From Halomonas sp. McH1-25 (GTDB taxonomy: Bacteria > Pseudomonadota > Gammaproteobacteria > Pseudomonadales > Halomonadaceae), in contig NZ_JAKRFI010000003.1 in assembly GCF_022348165.1 (NCBI RefSeq), positions 1-64,000 on the forward strand: a stretch of DNA of 64,000 nt, in the 5' to 3' direction. The translations under genes and the position numbers were made by a program. Positions 9,192 through 20,064 of this stretch are shown piece by piece. The notes under the pieces were generated by a model. The model ran no database searches, was not told the origin of the DNA, and saw only the letters and a list, made by a program, of their open reading frames with translations. Within the stretch, counting starts at the first letter, position 1. Each line of letters opens with the position of its first letter.

Positions 9192-9266
9192 TTGTTGTTC
9201 TCCTTCCGGATTCGGGGACAGGTATCACTCCTGTCTTGGTGGGTGTCGGATGGCCAAATGTATACG

Positions 9267-9276
9267 TGTCATACCA
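9267..9276. promoter_or_regulatory. Candidate GntR operator upstream of dctP
   Basis: TGTCATACCA sits 76 bases before the dctP start, in the 134-base gap after the kinase gene. It is the best match in the window to the TGNCATACCA motif and suggests a separate promoter for dctPQM. Confidence 0.45.
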
Positions 9277-9325
9277 TCATAAGGAAACCTAGCCACTGCC
9301 GGGCCGGCATGCAATGCCGCGCGTA

Positions 9326-10486
9326 TTATCCTCTGGTCGTAGATGCCTGCCCAAGACGCATGAGAAGCGCATCGTCGCCGAAACCGCCTGCCTTGGTCAT
9401 GACCGGGCGCTGGCGATCCCCGTCCAGCCAGCCCCAGGCTACGCCGGGCGACCACTCGCCTTCCAGTTCGACCTGCCGCACGCCCAAGGACTCCATGACG
9501 GCCATGGCCGTGTCGCCACCAGTCAGGAGCAGCAATGGCGCCCGCCCCGGCAGCTTCAGCAATTCTTCCACGCAGCGCGCCATACCCTGGGCGACCTGCT
9601 CAGCCGTGAAGCGCGAAGAGGGTCGTCGCTCGGGAATGATCAGCCGATGGCGTGACACCGCGGATAGGGCCGAATCGTTTTCCATTGCATGGACGATCGG
9701 CAAGTCGGGATAGGCCTCGCATAGACAGGCTATCTGACGACGTGCCTGATCGCAGCGCGACCCGACAACGATCAACAACTTGTCCAGCGGTGGCGCAGCA
9801 GACACAGCCGCTGATACGGCCGGGAAACACTCGCCAGCCAGTGCCTCGGTCAGCCCCGCCGCACCGACGACCAGCCAGCGCCGTGGGTGTTCGAGTAGCC
9901 TCCGGGCCAGTATCCGGAGGTCGGACTCGCTCACGGCATCCACGATGGCATCGGCCGCATCCGGCGTTTCCCCCGCGGGGATGACTGGAATATCCAGCCC
10001 TTTGCACGCGAATAGCATCGGCAATGACTCGACGGGCGGTGCCGAGCGGGCATCCAGTCCGTAATCCGATGCCGCCAATGGCTCGCCATGCACGTAAACC
10101 TGGCCGTCGCGCAGCGTACGCCCCTGAACCGGTACGGCCGGACATACCACTAATCCACGTTCGCTACAGCGCCGCGCAGCCAGGCACTCCGCGACGACGT
10201 TGCCGCGCAGGGTCGAATCGACCTTCTTGAAAAGGACACGGGGCGTGAGCGGAAGTAGCTGGCCGAAAGCTGTGGCCACCCGCCTCGCGGCCTGATCGGC
10301 AGGCAGATGGCGCGACTCGGTGTTGATCGCCAGCACGTCGGGCAGGCTGCCCTGATCGATGACCTCAGCGAGATGCTCCAGCGCGATGACGACGCTGGTC
10401 CGCGCGCCGCGACGGGCGAACGGCGCCGCGGCATCCATCGCTCCGGTCAGGTCATCGGCGACGATCGCCACGACCAGTTCACTCAA
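9326..10486 (-). CDS. DUF1537 four-carbon acid sugar kinase (threonate/erythronate kinase type)
   Basis: A roughly 386-residue ATP-dependent kinase. The N-terminal [14 protein letters not shown] and the C-terminal [17 protein letters not shown] are the two hallmark blocks of the DUF1537/OtnK-DtnK family. Paired with PdxA2 it would phosphorylate a tetronate at O4. The start chosen is TTG at 10486, where GAGAGG lies 8 bases upstream, giving an 8-base overlap with the pdxA2 stop. The alternative ATG at 10516 has no ribosome site and a 38-base overlap. The exact substrate (D-threonate, D-erythronate or 3-oxo-tetronate) is not decidable here. Confidence 0.85.
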   Translation of the reverse strand: MSELVVAIVADDLTGAMDAAAPFARRGARTSVVIALEHLAEVIDQGSLPDVLAINTESRHLPADQAARRVATAFGQLLPLTPRVLFKKVDSTLRGNVVAECLAARRCSERGLVVCPAVPVQGRTLRDGQVYVHGEPLAASDYGLDARSAPPVESLPMLFACKGLDIPVIPAGETPDAADAIVDAVSESDLRILARRLLEHPRRWLVVGAAGLTEALAGECFPAVSAAVSAAPPLDKLLIVVGSRCDQARRQIACLCEAYPDLPIVHAMENDSALSAVSRHRLIIPERRPSSRFTAEQVAQGMARCVEELLKLPGRAPLLLLTGGDTAMAVMESLGVRQVELEGEWSPGVAWGWLDGDRQRPVMTKAGGFGDDALLMRLGQASTTRG

Positions 10487-11483
10487 GGCGCAGCCCTCTC
10501 GCCAATTGCCGGGCATAGGCGATGGCCGCGTTCATGTTGACGGCATCCGCCTTGCCCTGCCAGGCAATGTCGAAGGCCGTACCGTGATCGACCGAAGTAC
10601 GCATGATCGGCAGGCCCAGGCTGACGTTGACGGTGGTCTCGAAGGCGATCAGCTTGACCGGGATGTGGCCCTGGTCGTGGTACTGCGCCACCACCAGGTC
10701 GAACTCGCCACGGCTGGCGCGGTAGAACACCGTGTCGGCGGAGATCGGCCCCTGCACCTCGTAGCCTGCCTCGCGCAGCGTCTTCACTGCCGGGCGAATG
10801 ATGCGTTCGTCCTCGTCACCGAAGATGCCACCCTCGCCGCAATGCGGATTGAGCCCCGCCACGGCGATGCGCGGCGCGTCCATGCCCAGTCGGCGAAGAT
10901 GCTCGTGCCCCGCCTCGACGGTCGCCTGGATACGCTCGACCGTGACCCGCTGGATCGCTTCCTTCAACGAGACGTGAGTGGATACGTGGATCGTCGACAG
11001 CGACTCCGAGGCCAACAGCATGAACGACGCCGGTGCTCCGGTCAGCGATGCGAGCATGCCGGTGTGTCCGTCGTAATAGCGCTCGGCGGCATGCAGGGCC
11101 GCCTTGTTGAGCGGCGCAGTGACGATCACGCCGGCCTGCCCGGCCTGGACCAGCTCCACGGCACGCTCGACACAGCGAAACGCCATTTCCCCGGCGGCGG
11201 CGCTGATCTCGCCGTCGGGTATCGGGGTGCCGGGCGCATTGTCGACCTGGGAAACGACAATGGCGTCGGGCGATGCCGTTTCCGGCGCACCGAGTGGGCG
11301 GAAGGCCAGCTTGGCATCGATCATGGCCGCCGCCCTGGCAAAGGTATCGATATCCCCTACCAGCAGCGTGCCGGCGCGCTCCTCGCCAGACATGCCGACC
11401 AAGGCGCGGCAGATGATCTCCGGCCCAATCCCGGCCGGATCGCCCATGGTGATGGCAATCGCGAAGGGAGGTTGTGTGGTCAT
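10479..11483 (-). CDS. pdxA2: PdxA2-type 4-phospho-tetronate dehydrogenase
   Basis: A 334-residue NAD-dependent enzyme of the PdxA fold. [13 protein letters not shown] at the N-terminus, TAPLNKAAL (about 125), NPHCGEGG (about 213) and [12 protein letters not shown] (about 268) mark the active site with its metal-binding His residues. Next to a DUF1537 kinase, such proteins act as 4-phospho-D-threonate or erythronate 3-dehydrogenase, giving dihydroxyacetone phosphate plus CO2, and not in pyridoxal synthesis. Its stop overlaps the kinase start, and its start overlaps the SDR stop (ATGA), so the three genes are translationally coupled. Confidence 0.85.
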   Translation of the reverse strand: MTTQPPFAIAITMGDPAGIGPEIICRALVGMSGEERAGTLLVGDIDTFARAAAMIDAKLAFRPLGAPETASPDAIVVSQVDNAPGTPIPDGEISAAAGEMAFRCVERAVELVQAGQAGVIVTAPLNKAALHAAERYYDGHTGMLASLTGAPASFMLLASESLSTIHVSTHVSLKEAIQRVTVERIQATVEAGHEHLRRLGMDAPRIAVAGLNPHCGEGGIFGDEDERIIRPAVKTLREAGYEVQGPISADTVFYRASRGEFDLVVAQYHDQGHIPVKLIAFETTVNVSLGLPIMRTSVDHGTAFDIAWQGKADAVNMNAAIAYARQLARGLRLE

Positions 11484-12244
11484 GGCATCAACTGCCCGCC
11501 GTTGACTTCGATGACCTGGCCGGTCACGTAGGCACTGAGCTCATCGCTGATCAGGAACAGGTAGGCGCCCACACAGTCTTCGGCGGTGCCCAGGCGCCCC
11601 TGGGGAATCGTGCCGCGCGCGGCCTCGAGTTGGGCATCGCTGGAATGGCGCTGGTGAAAGTCCGTGGCGATGGTGCCCGGCGCCACGGCATTGACGCGAA
11701 TATTGTCCGCCGCGAGCTCCTTGGCCATGGAGCGGGTCAGCGTGCTGACGAAGCCCTTGGCCGAGGCGTACAGCCCGGCCCCGGCTCCGCCGCCGTTGCG
11801 GGCGGCAATCGAACTGGTATGAATGATGTTGCCTGCGCCCTGCTCACGAAAGTGCGGCAGCGCGGCCCGGCTGGCCATGACGACCGAGCGCACGTTGAGA
11901 TTCATGACCTTGTCGTACTGATCGTCATCCATGGCGTCGAGGTTAACGCGCCCGAGCATGTCGCCGGCGTTGTTGATGAGCACATCCAGCCCACCCATGG
12001 CGGCAGCGGCCTCGCCGACGACTTCGGCCGCCTTGGCCGACTGACTGACATCGCCCTGAACCAGGAAGGCCTGACCGCCGGCATCGCGTATCGCCTCGGC
12101 CACCTCGCGTGCCGGCGACTCGCTGGAATAATAATGCACGCCGACATGCGCCCCGCATGCACCCAGCCTACGGGCCACTGCAGCACCGATACCCCGGCTC
12201 GCCCCGGTAATCAGGATCCGCTTGCCCCGGAACTCCTCGAACAT
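11480..12244 (-). CDS. Short-chain dehydrogenase/reductase (SDR)
   Basis: A 254-residue classical SDR. The cofactor motif TGASRGIG is at 13-20, NNAGD near 90, and the catalytic Ser...Tyr-x-x-x-Lys is visible as SSIAA...LYASAK (about 144-162). Family members in this context oxidise 2-keto-3-deoxy-acids at C4 or act on sugar acids, but the sequence alone looks like a generic FabG-type reductase. It is the first gene of the leftward sdr-pdxA2-kinase unit. AAGGAGA precedes its ATG. Confidence 0.8.
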   Translation of the reverse strand: MFEEFRGKRILITGASRGIGAAVARRLGACGAHVGVHYYSSESPAREVAEAIRDAGGQAFLVQGDVSQSAKAAEVVGEAAAAMGGLDVLINNAGDMLGRVNLDAMDDDQYDKVMNLNVRSVVMASRAALPHFREQGAGNIIHTSSIAARNGGGAGAGLYASAKGFVSTLTRSMAKELAADNIRVNAVAPGTIATDFHQRHSSDAQLEAARGTIPQGRLGTAEDCVGAYLFLISDELSAYVTGQVIEVNGGQLMP

Positions 12245-12284
12245 GTTGTTCTCCTTTTTTTCCTGAGTGGCTGACAGGTAACCT

Positions 12285-12303
12285 TGGCATACCTATCATA
12301 CAT
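12285..12303. promoter_or_regulatory. Tandem candidate GntR operators in the SDR/FAH divergent promoter
   Basis: TGGCATACCT (12285-12294) and TATCATACAT (12294-12303) lie in the 154-base gap between the divergent SDR and second FAH genes. Both resemble the motif found before the first FAH gene and dctP. Confidence 0.45.
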
Positions 12304-12398
12304 CACGACAATAGTAGGCCTTTGTCAGTGCGTCATTGCGACGATCGTTCCAGACGCTCAATATTGCCCTGCCTGCTTCAATCAGACCGGAGAACGTC

Positions 12399-13574
12399 AT
12401 GTCACTGCAGTCCGCTTCCCGCTACCTGCCCGAAGATCTCGACCGCGCCTTGCTGGTCGGCCGGGTATGGCGCGCCGCTCCCCACGAGGGTCCGGCCATC
12501 GTCGCCATTCGCCAGGGCGAGGTCGTCGACTTGTCCCGTCATGTGGAAACCATCGCCGATCTGCTCGAGCATCCGGAGGCTGCCGGCCTGGTCGCCTCCG
12601 CCGAGGGCGAGTCGCTGGGCCGGGTAGAAACCTTGATCGAGAACTCCCTGGCCGAGCCGCCCAAGATGCCTTATCTGCTCGCGCCCTGCGACGTGCAGGC
12701 GATCAAGGCATGCGGTGTGACGTTTGCCGTATCGATGCTCGAACGTGTCATCGAAGAGCAGGCCGGCGGCGATGCCGCCCGAGCGGGTGAGCTGCGTCAG
12801 GAGCTGCAGGGGCTGATCGGCACCGATCTGTCATTGATCAAGCCCGGCTCCGACGAGGCCATGACGCTGAAGGCCGAGCTGCAGACACGTGGCGGCTGGT
12901 CGCAGTATATGGAGGTGGGTATCGGAATCGATGCCGAGGTATTCACTAAGTCGCAGCCCTTGTCGGCGGTTGGCTTTGGTCAGCGCGTCGGGCTGCATCC
13001 GGCCTCGAAGTGGAACAACCCCGAGCCGGAAATCGTCCTCGCCGTCGATGGCAGCGGTCAGGTGCGTGGCGCCACCCTGGGCAACGATGTCAATCTACGC
13101 GACATTGAGGGCCGCAGTGCCCTGCTGCTGGGCAAGGCAAAGGACAACAATGCCTCGTGTTCGGTGGGCCCGTTCATCCGCCTGTTCGATGAACACTTCA
13201 CCATCGACACGGTGCGTCAAGCACACGTCACGCTACGCATCGATGGCGAAGACGACGGCTTTCTACTCGAGGATGGCAGCGACATGCGCCAGATCAGCCG
13301 CGATCCACTGGATCTGGTGGCCCAGACCCACGGTGCCCATCACCAGTATCCGGATGGCTTCATGCTGTTCCTGGGGACCATGTTCTCGCCGATTCTCGAT
13401 CGCGACGGCGAAGGCCAGGGATTCACACATCACATCGGCGATACCGTGACCATTGCCACTCCGGCGCTTGGCGCCCTGGTCAATCGAGTCGACCGCAGCG
13501 ACAAGCTCCCACCGTGGACCTTCGGCATCCGCCAGCTCTATCGCCACCTGGCGCAGCGCAAGGCCGCCGAATAA
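12399..13574 (+). CDS. FAH-family protein, 2-keto-3-deoxy-pentonate dehydratase-like (XylX/AraD1 type)
   Basis: A 391-residue member of the long FAH subfamily that includes 2-keto-3-deoxy-D-xylonate or L-arabonate dehydratases, which yield 2-oxoglutarate semialdehyde. The conserved blocks VTFAVSMLERV (about 109-119), the metal-site NNPEPEIVLAVDG (about 206-218), ATLGNDVNLRDIEGRSALLLGKAKDNNASCSVGPFI and FLGTMFSPILDRD are present. The start at 12399 has GGAGAA ahead; the frame is open back to 12336 without one. It is divergent from the SDR operon. The function is inferred from family and context. Confidence 0.78.
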   Translation: MSLQSASRYLPEDLDRALLVGRVWRAAPHEGPAIVAIRQGEVVDLSRHVETIADLLEHPEAAGLVASAEGESLGRVETLIENSLAEPPKMPYLLAPCDVQAIKACGVTFAVSMLERVIEEQAGGDAARAGELRQELQGLIGTDLSLIKPGSDEAMTLKAELQTRGGWSQYMEVGIGIDAEVFTKSQPLSAVGFGQRVGLHPASKWNNPEPEIVLAVDGSGQVRGATLGNDVNLRDIEGRSALLLGKAKDNNASCSVGPFIRLFDEHFTIDTVRQAHVTLRIDGEDDGFLLEDGSDMRQISRDPLDLVAQTHGAHHQYPDGFMLFLGTMFSPILDRDGEGQGFTHHIGDTVTIATPALGALVNRVDRSDKLPPWTFGIRQLYRHLAQRKAAE

Positions 13575-13581
13575 GCCCATT

Positions 13582-13608
13582 GGCGGGCCGTTTTGTACAC
13601 GGCCCGCC
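13582..13608. terminator. Hairpin between convergent genes
   Basis: GGCGGGCCGT (13582-13591) pairs perfectly with ACGGCCCGCC (13599-13608) around a 7-base loop. It lies between the stops of the FAH gene and the leftward yihY gene. The T-tract is poor, so termination strength is uncertain. Confidence 0.55.
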
Positions 13609-13616
13609 TCGGCATG

Positions 13617-14582
13617 TCAGTGGTCGTCCTTAGCAACGCTATCGGCGGCATAGGCGCCGCGTTCGCCCATGGGCCGCTCGTCACCCGTGGTGGTGTCATG
13701 TTGCGTCTGGCGTTCCATTTCGCTATTCAACTCCGCCCCCATGAGCACGATGAAAGCTGACAGCCAGAACCACATGAGCAGGATCACCACCGCGCCCAGC
13801 GATCCGTAGGTTTCGTTGTAGCTGGCGAAGTTGCGCACATAGATGGAAAACGCGATCGACCCCACGACCCATAGCAGGACGGCAAGCGCGGAACCTACAC
13901 TGACCCATTGCCAGCGCGGCTGTTCGCGATCCGGCCCATAACGATAGAGGATGGCAATCGCCAGCATGACCACGATCATCAACAGCGGCCAGCGCGCCAG
14001 GTTGATGAGCGTGCCGATGAGACTGGGCAGTCCCAGTATGTTGACGATGGCGGGAATCGCGGTAATCACGCCCAGCGTCACGATGGTCATGAGAATGGCG
14101 CCTATCGTCAGCACCAGCTTGATCGCCGTTCGCTTGAGCATCCCCCGGCTTTCTTCCTCGTCGTAAATGATGTTCAACCCTTCCATGAAGCCGTCGACCC
14201 CACGTGACGAACTGTAGATCGCGAGCAGCAGGCCGCCGATCGCGGCCAGACTCATGCCCGCCCCAGCCCCTTGGCTGGCCTGCTGCGCCTGTTGACGAAT
14301 GATGTTGGCCGCCTCTTCAGGCAGCAGGTGGCTGATACTGGAAATTTGCTGGGTGATCTGCTGGGGATCGAACAAAAGGGCCCAGAGAGAGATAGTCGCC
14401 ACAATAGCCGGTACGATGGCCAGCAACCCATAGAAGGCGATACCTGCCGCGACCATCGACACATGGTCACGGGACATCTCCTCCTTGCTGCGCTTGAGAA
14501 CGGCCTTCCAGCCAGGCTTGGGGATCTGGGTAGGCTTATGGGCATGACGGCCGTGAGAAGCCGCCGACTTTCGATTTGCCAT
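13617..14582 (-). CDS. YihY/BrkB-family inner membrane protein
   Basis: A 321-residue protein with about six transmembrane segments, typical of the YihY family (once wrongly called RNase BN). A basic N-terminus is followed by SMVAAGIAFYGLLAIVPAIVATISLWALLFDP, the family signature. A polar C-terminal tail of about 45 residues ends the protein. The start at 14582 (MANRKSAASHG) has GGAAG upstream; the reading frame extends further upstream but without family similarity. Function in the family is poorly known. It is divergent from the DUF1206 gene. Confidence 0.85.
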   Translation of the reverse strand: MANRKSAASHGRHAHKPTQIPKPGWKAVLKRSKEEMSRDHVSMVAAGIAFYGLLAIVPAIVATISLWALLFDPQQITQQISSISHLLPEEAANIIRQQAQQASQGAGAGMSLAAIGGLLLAIYSSSRGVDGFMEGLNIIYDEEESRGMLKRTAIKLVLTIGAILMTIVTLGVITAIPAIVNILGLPSLIGTLINLARWPLLMIVVMLAIAILYRYGPDREQPRWQWVSVGSALAVLLWVVGSIAFSIYVRNFASYNETYGSLGAVVILLMWFWLSAFIVLMGAELNSEMERQTQHDTTTGDERPMGERGAYAADSVAKDDH

Positions 14583-14773
14583 AGCGATCTGCTTCCATGC
14601 TAAAAGAAATTTCCCTGCTTCAAGGGTAGGTCGCCTGACCGGCCATACTGTTCTTAAATGTAAACCGGCTTTCACGCGACAGACCCAGGCTATAACAGTT
14701 AGTCTCCTAGGCAAGCCAGCCGCCTCTCTGCGTAACTGGCAGATGACATCCACGGAACGGATACAGGGAGTCA

Positions 14774-15580
14774 ATGATGAAACACGCTACACCCACTCTA
14801 CAGCAGGGAATCTCTGCGGCTGCCCGTTGGGGATATCTGGCCAAGGGCGTCGTATATGTGCTGATCGGAGGCTTGGCGCTAATGGCCGCCGCCGGATTGG
14901 GGGGGCAGCGTGCAGGGTCGAAGGAAGCCATACTGCAGCTGGCTGCGCAGCCCTTCGGCAGCATCATGCTTGCCCTGCTGGGGGTAGGGCTTTTCGCCTA
15001 TATGCTTTGGCGTTTGGTGCAAGCTTGGTTCGATACCGAGGATGTCGGCAGCGGCATCAAGGGCATCGCCACACGCCTGGCTTTCGTGATCAGTGGCCTT
15101 ATCTATGCCGGTCTGGGGATCTACTGCTTCGATCTGTTGCGCCATGCTGCCTCGTCAGGCAGCTCCACCCAAAGTCGCACCGCTGAGTTGATGAGTCAGC
15201 CCGGTGGCATCTATCTGGTATTCGCGGTGGGCGTAGTCTTTTTCGGGGTCGGCGTGCGCCAGATCGTTCGCGCAGTCAAATGCTCATTCCTGAAGAATTG
15301 GCACATGCGGAAAATGAACGAGAGTCAGCGCAAGCTTGCCAAGTGGGCCACACGCATGGGCCTTACCGCTCGGGGCATCGTGTTTCTGATCATCGGTCTG
15401 TTCCTGTGCATTGCCGCCTGGCAGTCCGACCCCAGCGAGGCACAGGGCTTGGGCGGTGCACTCACCAAGTTGGCAAGCCAGCCGTTCGGGCCATGGCTAC
15501 TGGGTATCGTGGCGCTGGGCCTGATGGCTTATGGGATTTACTGCTTCATCAACGCCCGCTTTCGTGACGTCAGCGCCTGA
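14774..15580 (+). CDS. DUF1206 domain membrane protein
   Basis: A 268-residue protein built of three repeats of about 80 residues, each with two hydrophobic segments. Each repeat starts with a pattern like AARWGYLAKGVVYVLIGGLAL, seen near 15, 98 and 195, and ends with QPFGxxLLxxLxxGLxxYxxW. This gives six predicted membrane segments. The family function is unknown. GGGAG lies before the ATGATG start. It has its own promoter gap shared with yihY. Confidence 0.85.
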   Translation: MMKHATPTLQQGISAAARWGYLAKGVVYVLIGGLALMAAAGLGGQRAGSKEAILQLAAQPFGSIMLALLGVGLFAYMLWRLVQAWFDTEDVGSGIKGIATRLAFVISGLIYAGLGIYCFDLLRHAASSGSSTQSRTAELMSQPGGIYLVFAVGVVFFGVGVRQIVRAVKCSFLKNWHMRKMNESQRKLAKWATRMGLTARGIVFLIIGLFLCIAAWQSDPSEAQGLGGALTKLASQPFGPWLLGIVALGLMAYGIYCFINARFRDVSA

Positions 15581-15585
15581 CAAGC

Positions 15586-15620
15586 AAAAACGGCGCCCGG
15601 GTATCCCTTTCCGTGCGCCG
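15586..15620 (-). terminator. Intrinsic terminator of the urease operon end
   Basis: Read leftward, CGGCGC (15620-15615) pairs with GCGCCG (15596-15591), with a long loop between, and is followed by TTTTTG (15590-15585). It lies 17-52 bases beyond the hupE stop and also just after the DUF1206 stop. Confidence 0.6.
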
Positions 15621-15636
15621 ATAGTTCCGAGAGCGA

Positions 15637-16260
15637 TCAGCTCAGCGCAAACGCACCGCCCACCGCGGCAATGGCCGCCCCAAGCGCACGCACCCAGCGT
15701 GTTTCGCAGCGCTGCAACAGTGCCCCGACACCCTTGCCGGCAAAGGCGATGGCCAGCGTGGCCAGCGAGAAGCCGATCAAATACGTAACCAGCGATGCCT
15801 CTGCCGGCAGCTCGCTACCGTGGGCATGGCCATGAAAGAGCATGAATGCGGCAACCAGGCCGCCGCCCAAGACGCTTGGCAGTCGTGCCAGTGTCGCGAC
15901 CAGTACACCGGCCAGCAGCACCGAGAGTGCAATGCCGGTTTCCACGCCTGGCAGGGCCAGACCACCCCAGGCCAACGCCGCCCCACCCCACATGCCGGCC
16001 AACATCAACAACGGCATGAAGCGGCGCAGACTGCCTTGCTGACGCACGCTCCACAGGCCGATGGCCAGCATGGCCAGCAAATGGTCAATACCCAGCATCG
16101 GATGCAGCAGCCCGGCCACGAAACCGCCGTGCCCGGCACCGTCATGGCCTGGGTGAGCGAAGGTGCTCATGGCGGCCAGTGCAGCGACCGGCGCAACAGC
16201 CAGCGCCCAGATGCGTGAATAGCGGCGCGAGTAGAAACGTGAAGATAAACGATGAAACAT
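15637..16260 (-). CDS. ureJ: HupE/UreJ-family nickel/cobalt permease-like protein
   Basis: A 207-residue membrane protein with about 6-7 hydrophobic segments after a signal-like start. The hallmark HPGHDG is at about 36-41, just after the predicted cleavage region. GLLHPMLGIDHLLAMLAIGLWS follows, with the conserved His-x4-Asp-His of the HupE/UreJ family. It is implicated in nickel supply for urease. ATG at 16260 with GGAGGA is preferred over the in-frame TTG 12 bases upstream. It is the last gene of the urease operon, 33 bases after ureG. Confidence 0.85.
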   Translation of the reverse strand: MFHRLSSRFYSRRYSRIWALAVAPVAALAAMSTFAHPGHDGAGHGGFVAGLLHPMLGIDHLLAMLAIGLWSVRQQGSLRRFMPLLMLAGMWGGAALAWGGLALPGVETGIALSVLLAGVLVATLARLPSVLGGGLVAAFMLFHGHAHGSELPAEASLVTYLIGFSLATLAIAFAGKGVGALLQRCETRWVRALGAAIAAVGGAFALS

Positions 16261-16293
16261 AACATCCTCCAAGATAACGGTATAAAAAAGTAA

Positions 16294-16929
16294 TCAGCTG
16301 GCGGCAAGCGCGTCCGGACGGCGCTCCGGCAACATGCCGCGGTCGAGAATGAAACGGATGATGGTCTCGAGCCCCACCCCGTCGTGCAGGTTGGTGAACA
16401 CGAACGGCCGCTCGCCGCGCATCTTGCGCGCGTCGCGGTCCATGACGTCCAGCGAGGCATGAACGTACTCGGCGATATCGATCTTATTGATGATCAGCAG
16501 GTCGGACTTGGTGATGCCCGGCCCGCCCTTGCGCGGAATCTTGTCGCCGGCGGACACGTCGATGACGTACAGGGTCAGGTCGGAGAGTTCAGGACTGAAG
16601 GTCGCCGATAAATTGTCACCACCGGATTCCACCAGCACCAGTTCCAGGTTGGGATGGCGGCTGTGCAGATCGTCGATGGCGGCGAGGTTCATCGAGGCAT
16701 CCTCACGAATCGCGGTATGCGGACAGCCGCCGGTCTCGACGCCCAGGATGCGATCCGCCGGCAACGCATCGTGCTTGAGCAGGAAGTCGGCATCCTCGCG
16801 GGTATAGATGTCATTGGTGACCACGGCGATGTCGTAATGGTCGCGCAAGGCCAGGCAAAGCTGCTTGAGCAACGCGGTCTTGCCGGATCCGACCGGGCCG
16901 CCGACACCAACACGCAAGCAATGATTCAT
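16294..16929 (-). CDS. ureG: Urease accessory GTPase UreG
   Basis: A 211-residue SIMIBI GTPase that drives nickel delivery to urease. The P-loop GPVGSGKT is near residues 10-17. The metal-binding CPH of [18 protein letters not shown] is near 73, and the base-specificity motif NKID near 147. Start ATG at 16929 has AAGGAG 8 bases ahead; the earlier in-frame TTG is discarded. Length matches the family. It lies between ureF and hupE. Confidence 0.97.
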   Translation of the reverse strand: MNHCLRVGVGGPVGSGKTALLKQLCLALRDHYDIAVVTNDIYTREDADFLLKHDALPADRILGVETGGCPHTAIREDASMNLAAIDDLHSRHPNLELVLVESGGDNLSATFSPELSDLTLYVIDVSAGDKIPRKGGPGITKSDLLIINKIDIAEYVHASLDVMDRDARKMRGERPFVFTNLHDGVGLETIIRFILDRGMLPERRPDALAAS

Positions 16930-16955
16930 GGCGTTTACTCCTTTTAAATAACCGT

Positions 16956-17651
16956 TCAACTACGAAACAGGCGGGAATACTGGGTTTCATGATGAGCACT
17001 GGCCAAGGCCAGGCCCGGCAATGCCGGGCCGAGCTCGTCGTCGCCCAGCGCCAGGGCCGTGTCGACCGCTGTCACCAATTGCGGCCGCAAGCGCTCGATC
17101 AATCGCTGTGCCGCTGTCTGTCCTAGAGGTAAAGCCTTGCAGGCCACAGCCAGCTGATTTTCCAGCCAAGCCCAGGCAAAGCCGAGCAGGCTGTCACGGA
17201 CCGGGATACCGTGCTGCCAGCTGGCGAGTGCGAACATCGCAGCGTAAGTCGGCCGGGACGGTAGCACCGACGAGGTAGGCAGCCGATCCAGCGAGCGCAG
17301 CAGGCGTACCATGGCCTCGCCGAGCCGGAAATCCTCGGCAGCCAGCTCGGCGGTTTCGCGATTGGCCTGCAGCCAGTCGTTCCATTCCAGGAAAGCCGCA
17401 CCGTTATCGGCCTGCCAGGCGTCGTACATGCGCGCCAGTACCGGCAGGTCACAGCGGGTCAGGCCATCCTCGAGCACGCCTTCCAGCCACTCGCCAAGGG
17501 TGGCTTCGTCGCTCACCCAGCCCAGCTCGAAGGCGCTTTCCAGCCCCTGGGACCAGGCGAACGCGCCGATCGGCAGCGCCGGGCTGACCAGTTGCAGCAG
17601 GCCCAGCAGGGCCAGGTCGTCGCTACCGGCCTGGCTGGACTCAGTGGGCAT
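16956..17651 (-). CDS. ureF: Urease accessory protein UreF
   Basis: A roughly 231-residue helical protein that bridges UreG to the UreD-bound apo-urease. It has [23 protein letters not shown] (about 16-38), the family signature, and a C-terminal [12 protein letters not shown] tail. The true start is near 17651 (MPTESSQ) or 17657, overlapping the ureE stop by about 11-17 bases. The upstream open frame is a shadow of ureE. There is no strong ribosome site, so translation is probably coupled to ureE. Confidence 0.95.
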   Translation of the reverse strand: MPTESSQAGSDDLALLGLLQLVSPALPIGAFAWSQGLESAFELGWVSDEATLGEWLEGVLEDGLTRCDLPVLARMYDAWQADNGAAFLEWNDWLQANRETAELAAEDFRLGEAMVRLLRSLDRLPTSSVLPSRPTYAAMFALASWQHGIPVRDSLLGFAWAWLENQLAVACKALPLGQTAAQRLIERLRPQLVTAVDTALALGDDELGPALPGLALASAHHETQYSRLFRS

Positions 17652-18189
17652 GGCCATGCTCGTGGTCATGGCGGTGGCCGTGTGAATGGTCGAGGCCATG
17701 CGAGTGCCCGTGGGCATGTCCATGAGAATGGCCTTCGCCCTGCGCGTAAGCGCCCGGCTCGGGGTCGAACGGTGCCTGGTGATGCTCGAGTGTCGCCCCC
17801 AGTCGTTCGGCCAGTTCCTCGAGTACATGGTCCGGCGGGAATCGCACCCAGCCCTGGCCCGATGAAGAGCGCTCGTCGCCGCCGATGGCCAGCGAGACAT
17901 GCCGGTTGCCGAGGTGATAGCACAGCCGCGCCAGTGCCAGCGCACCTTCGATCCGCGCCGTCACCACCGGCTCGTCGGCCGCCTTGACGCGAACCACCTC
18001 GCCGCTCTCGGCACGCAGCCCTTCGCCATCGCGCAGTACTGGACCGCGATCGAGGAACAGTCCCAGTTCACGACCGGCATCGCTCAGCGCCTTGAGGCGG
18101 CCACGCATACGCAGCTCGAATGGCAGCGTTAGGCTATCGCTGGCCTGTTCCGCCGTGACCGGCCCCAGGCGTTCAATCAGCTTCAACAT
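17641..18189 (-). CDS. ureE: Urease accessory nickel metallochaperone UreE with His-rich tail
   Basis: A 182-residue nickel carrier. An N-terminal peptide-binding-like domain (SLTLPFELRMRGRLKALSDAGRELGLFLDRGPVLRDGE) and a central domain with CYHLGNRHVSLAIGGDE (metal-binding His) are followed by a C-terminal stretch of about 30 residues. That stretch is mostly His alternating with Gly, Ala, Ser or Asp, and ends the protein at HGHAH. Such tails bind several Ni2+. It overlaps ureF, and the inverted repeat lies between it and ureC. Confidence 0.97.
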   Translation of the reverse strand: MLKLIERLGPVTAEQASDSLTLPFELRMRGRLKALSDAGRELGLFLDRGPVLRDGEGLRAESGEVVRVKAADEPVVTARIEGALALARLCYHLGNRHVSLAIGGDERSSSGQGWVRFPPDHVLEELAERLGATLEHHQAPFDPEPGAYAQGEGHSHGHAHGHSHGLDHSHGHRHDHEHGHAH

Positions 18190-18237
18190 GTTTCACCTTT
18201 AAGAAACTTTGTCCTACGCATTTGACGAACCTAGACA

Positions 18238-18360
18238 TGAAGCAATCGGCGAGCGCGATGTAGCGCACGAAGCACGGAGCGCAAAAACCGGAGCATAGTG
18301 AGCTATGTGAGGATTTTGAGCACCGCGCGACAAAGCGATACGCGCGCGCAGCCATTGCTT

Positions 18361-18363
<3 letters not shown>
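18238..18363. repeat. Intergenic inverted repeat, copy A
   Basis: Near-matching termini TGAAGCAATCGGC (18238-18250) and GCCATTGCTTTCA (18351-18363) flank a core CCGGAG-CATAG-TGAG-CTATG-TGAGGATTTT with a perfect 5-bp central arm pair (18294-18307). The right terminus contains the ureC stop codon (18361-18363). It is architecturally like copies B and C but the most diverged. Confidence 0.55.

Positions 18364-20060
<1,697 letters not shown>

Positions 20061-20064
<4 letters not shown>

Noticed and set aside
13617-14582. Naming YihY as ribonuclease BN
   Set aside because: It is a six-segment membrane protein; the RNase BN label for this family was shown to be wrong.
16956-17945. Long version of UreF (329 residues)
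   Set aside because: The N-terminal about 98 residues are a frame-shifted shadow of ureE; homology begins at about 17651.
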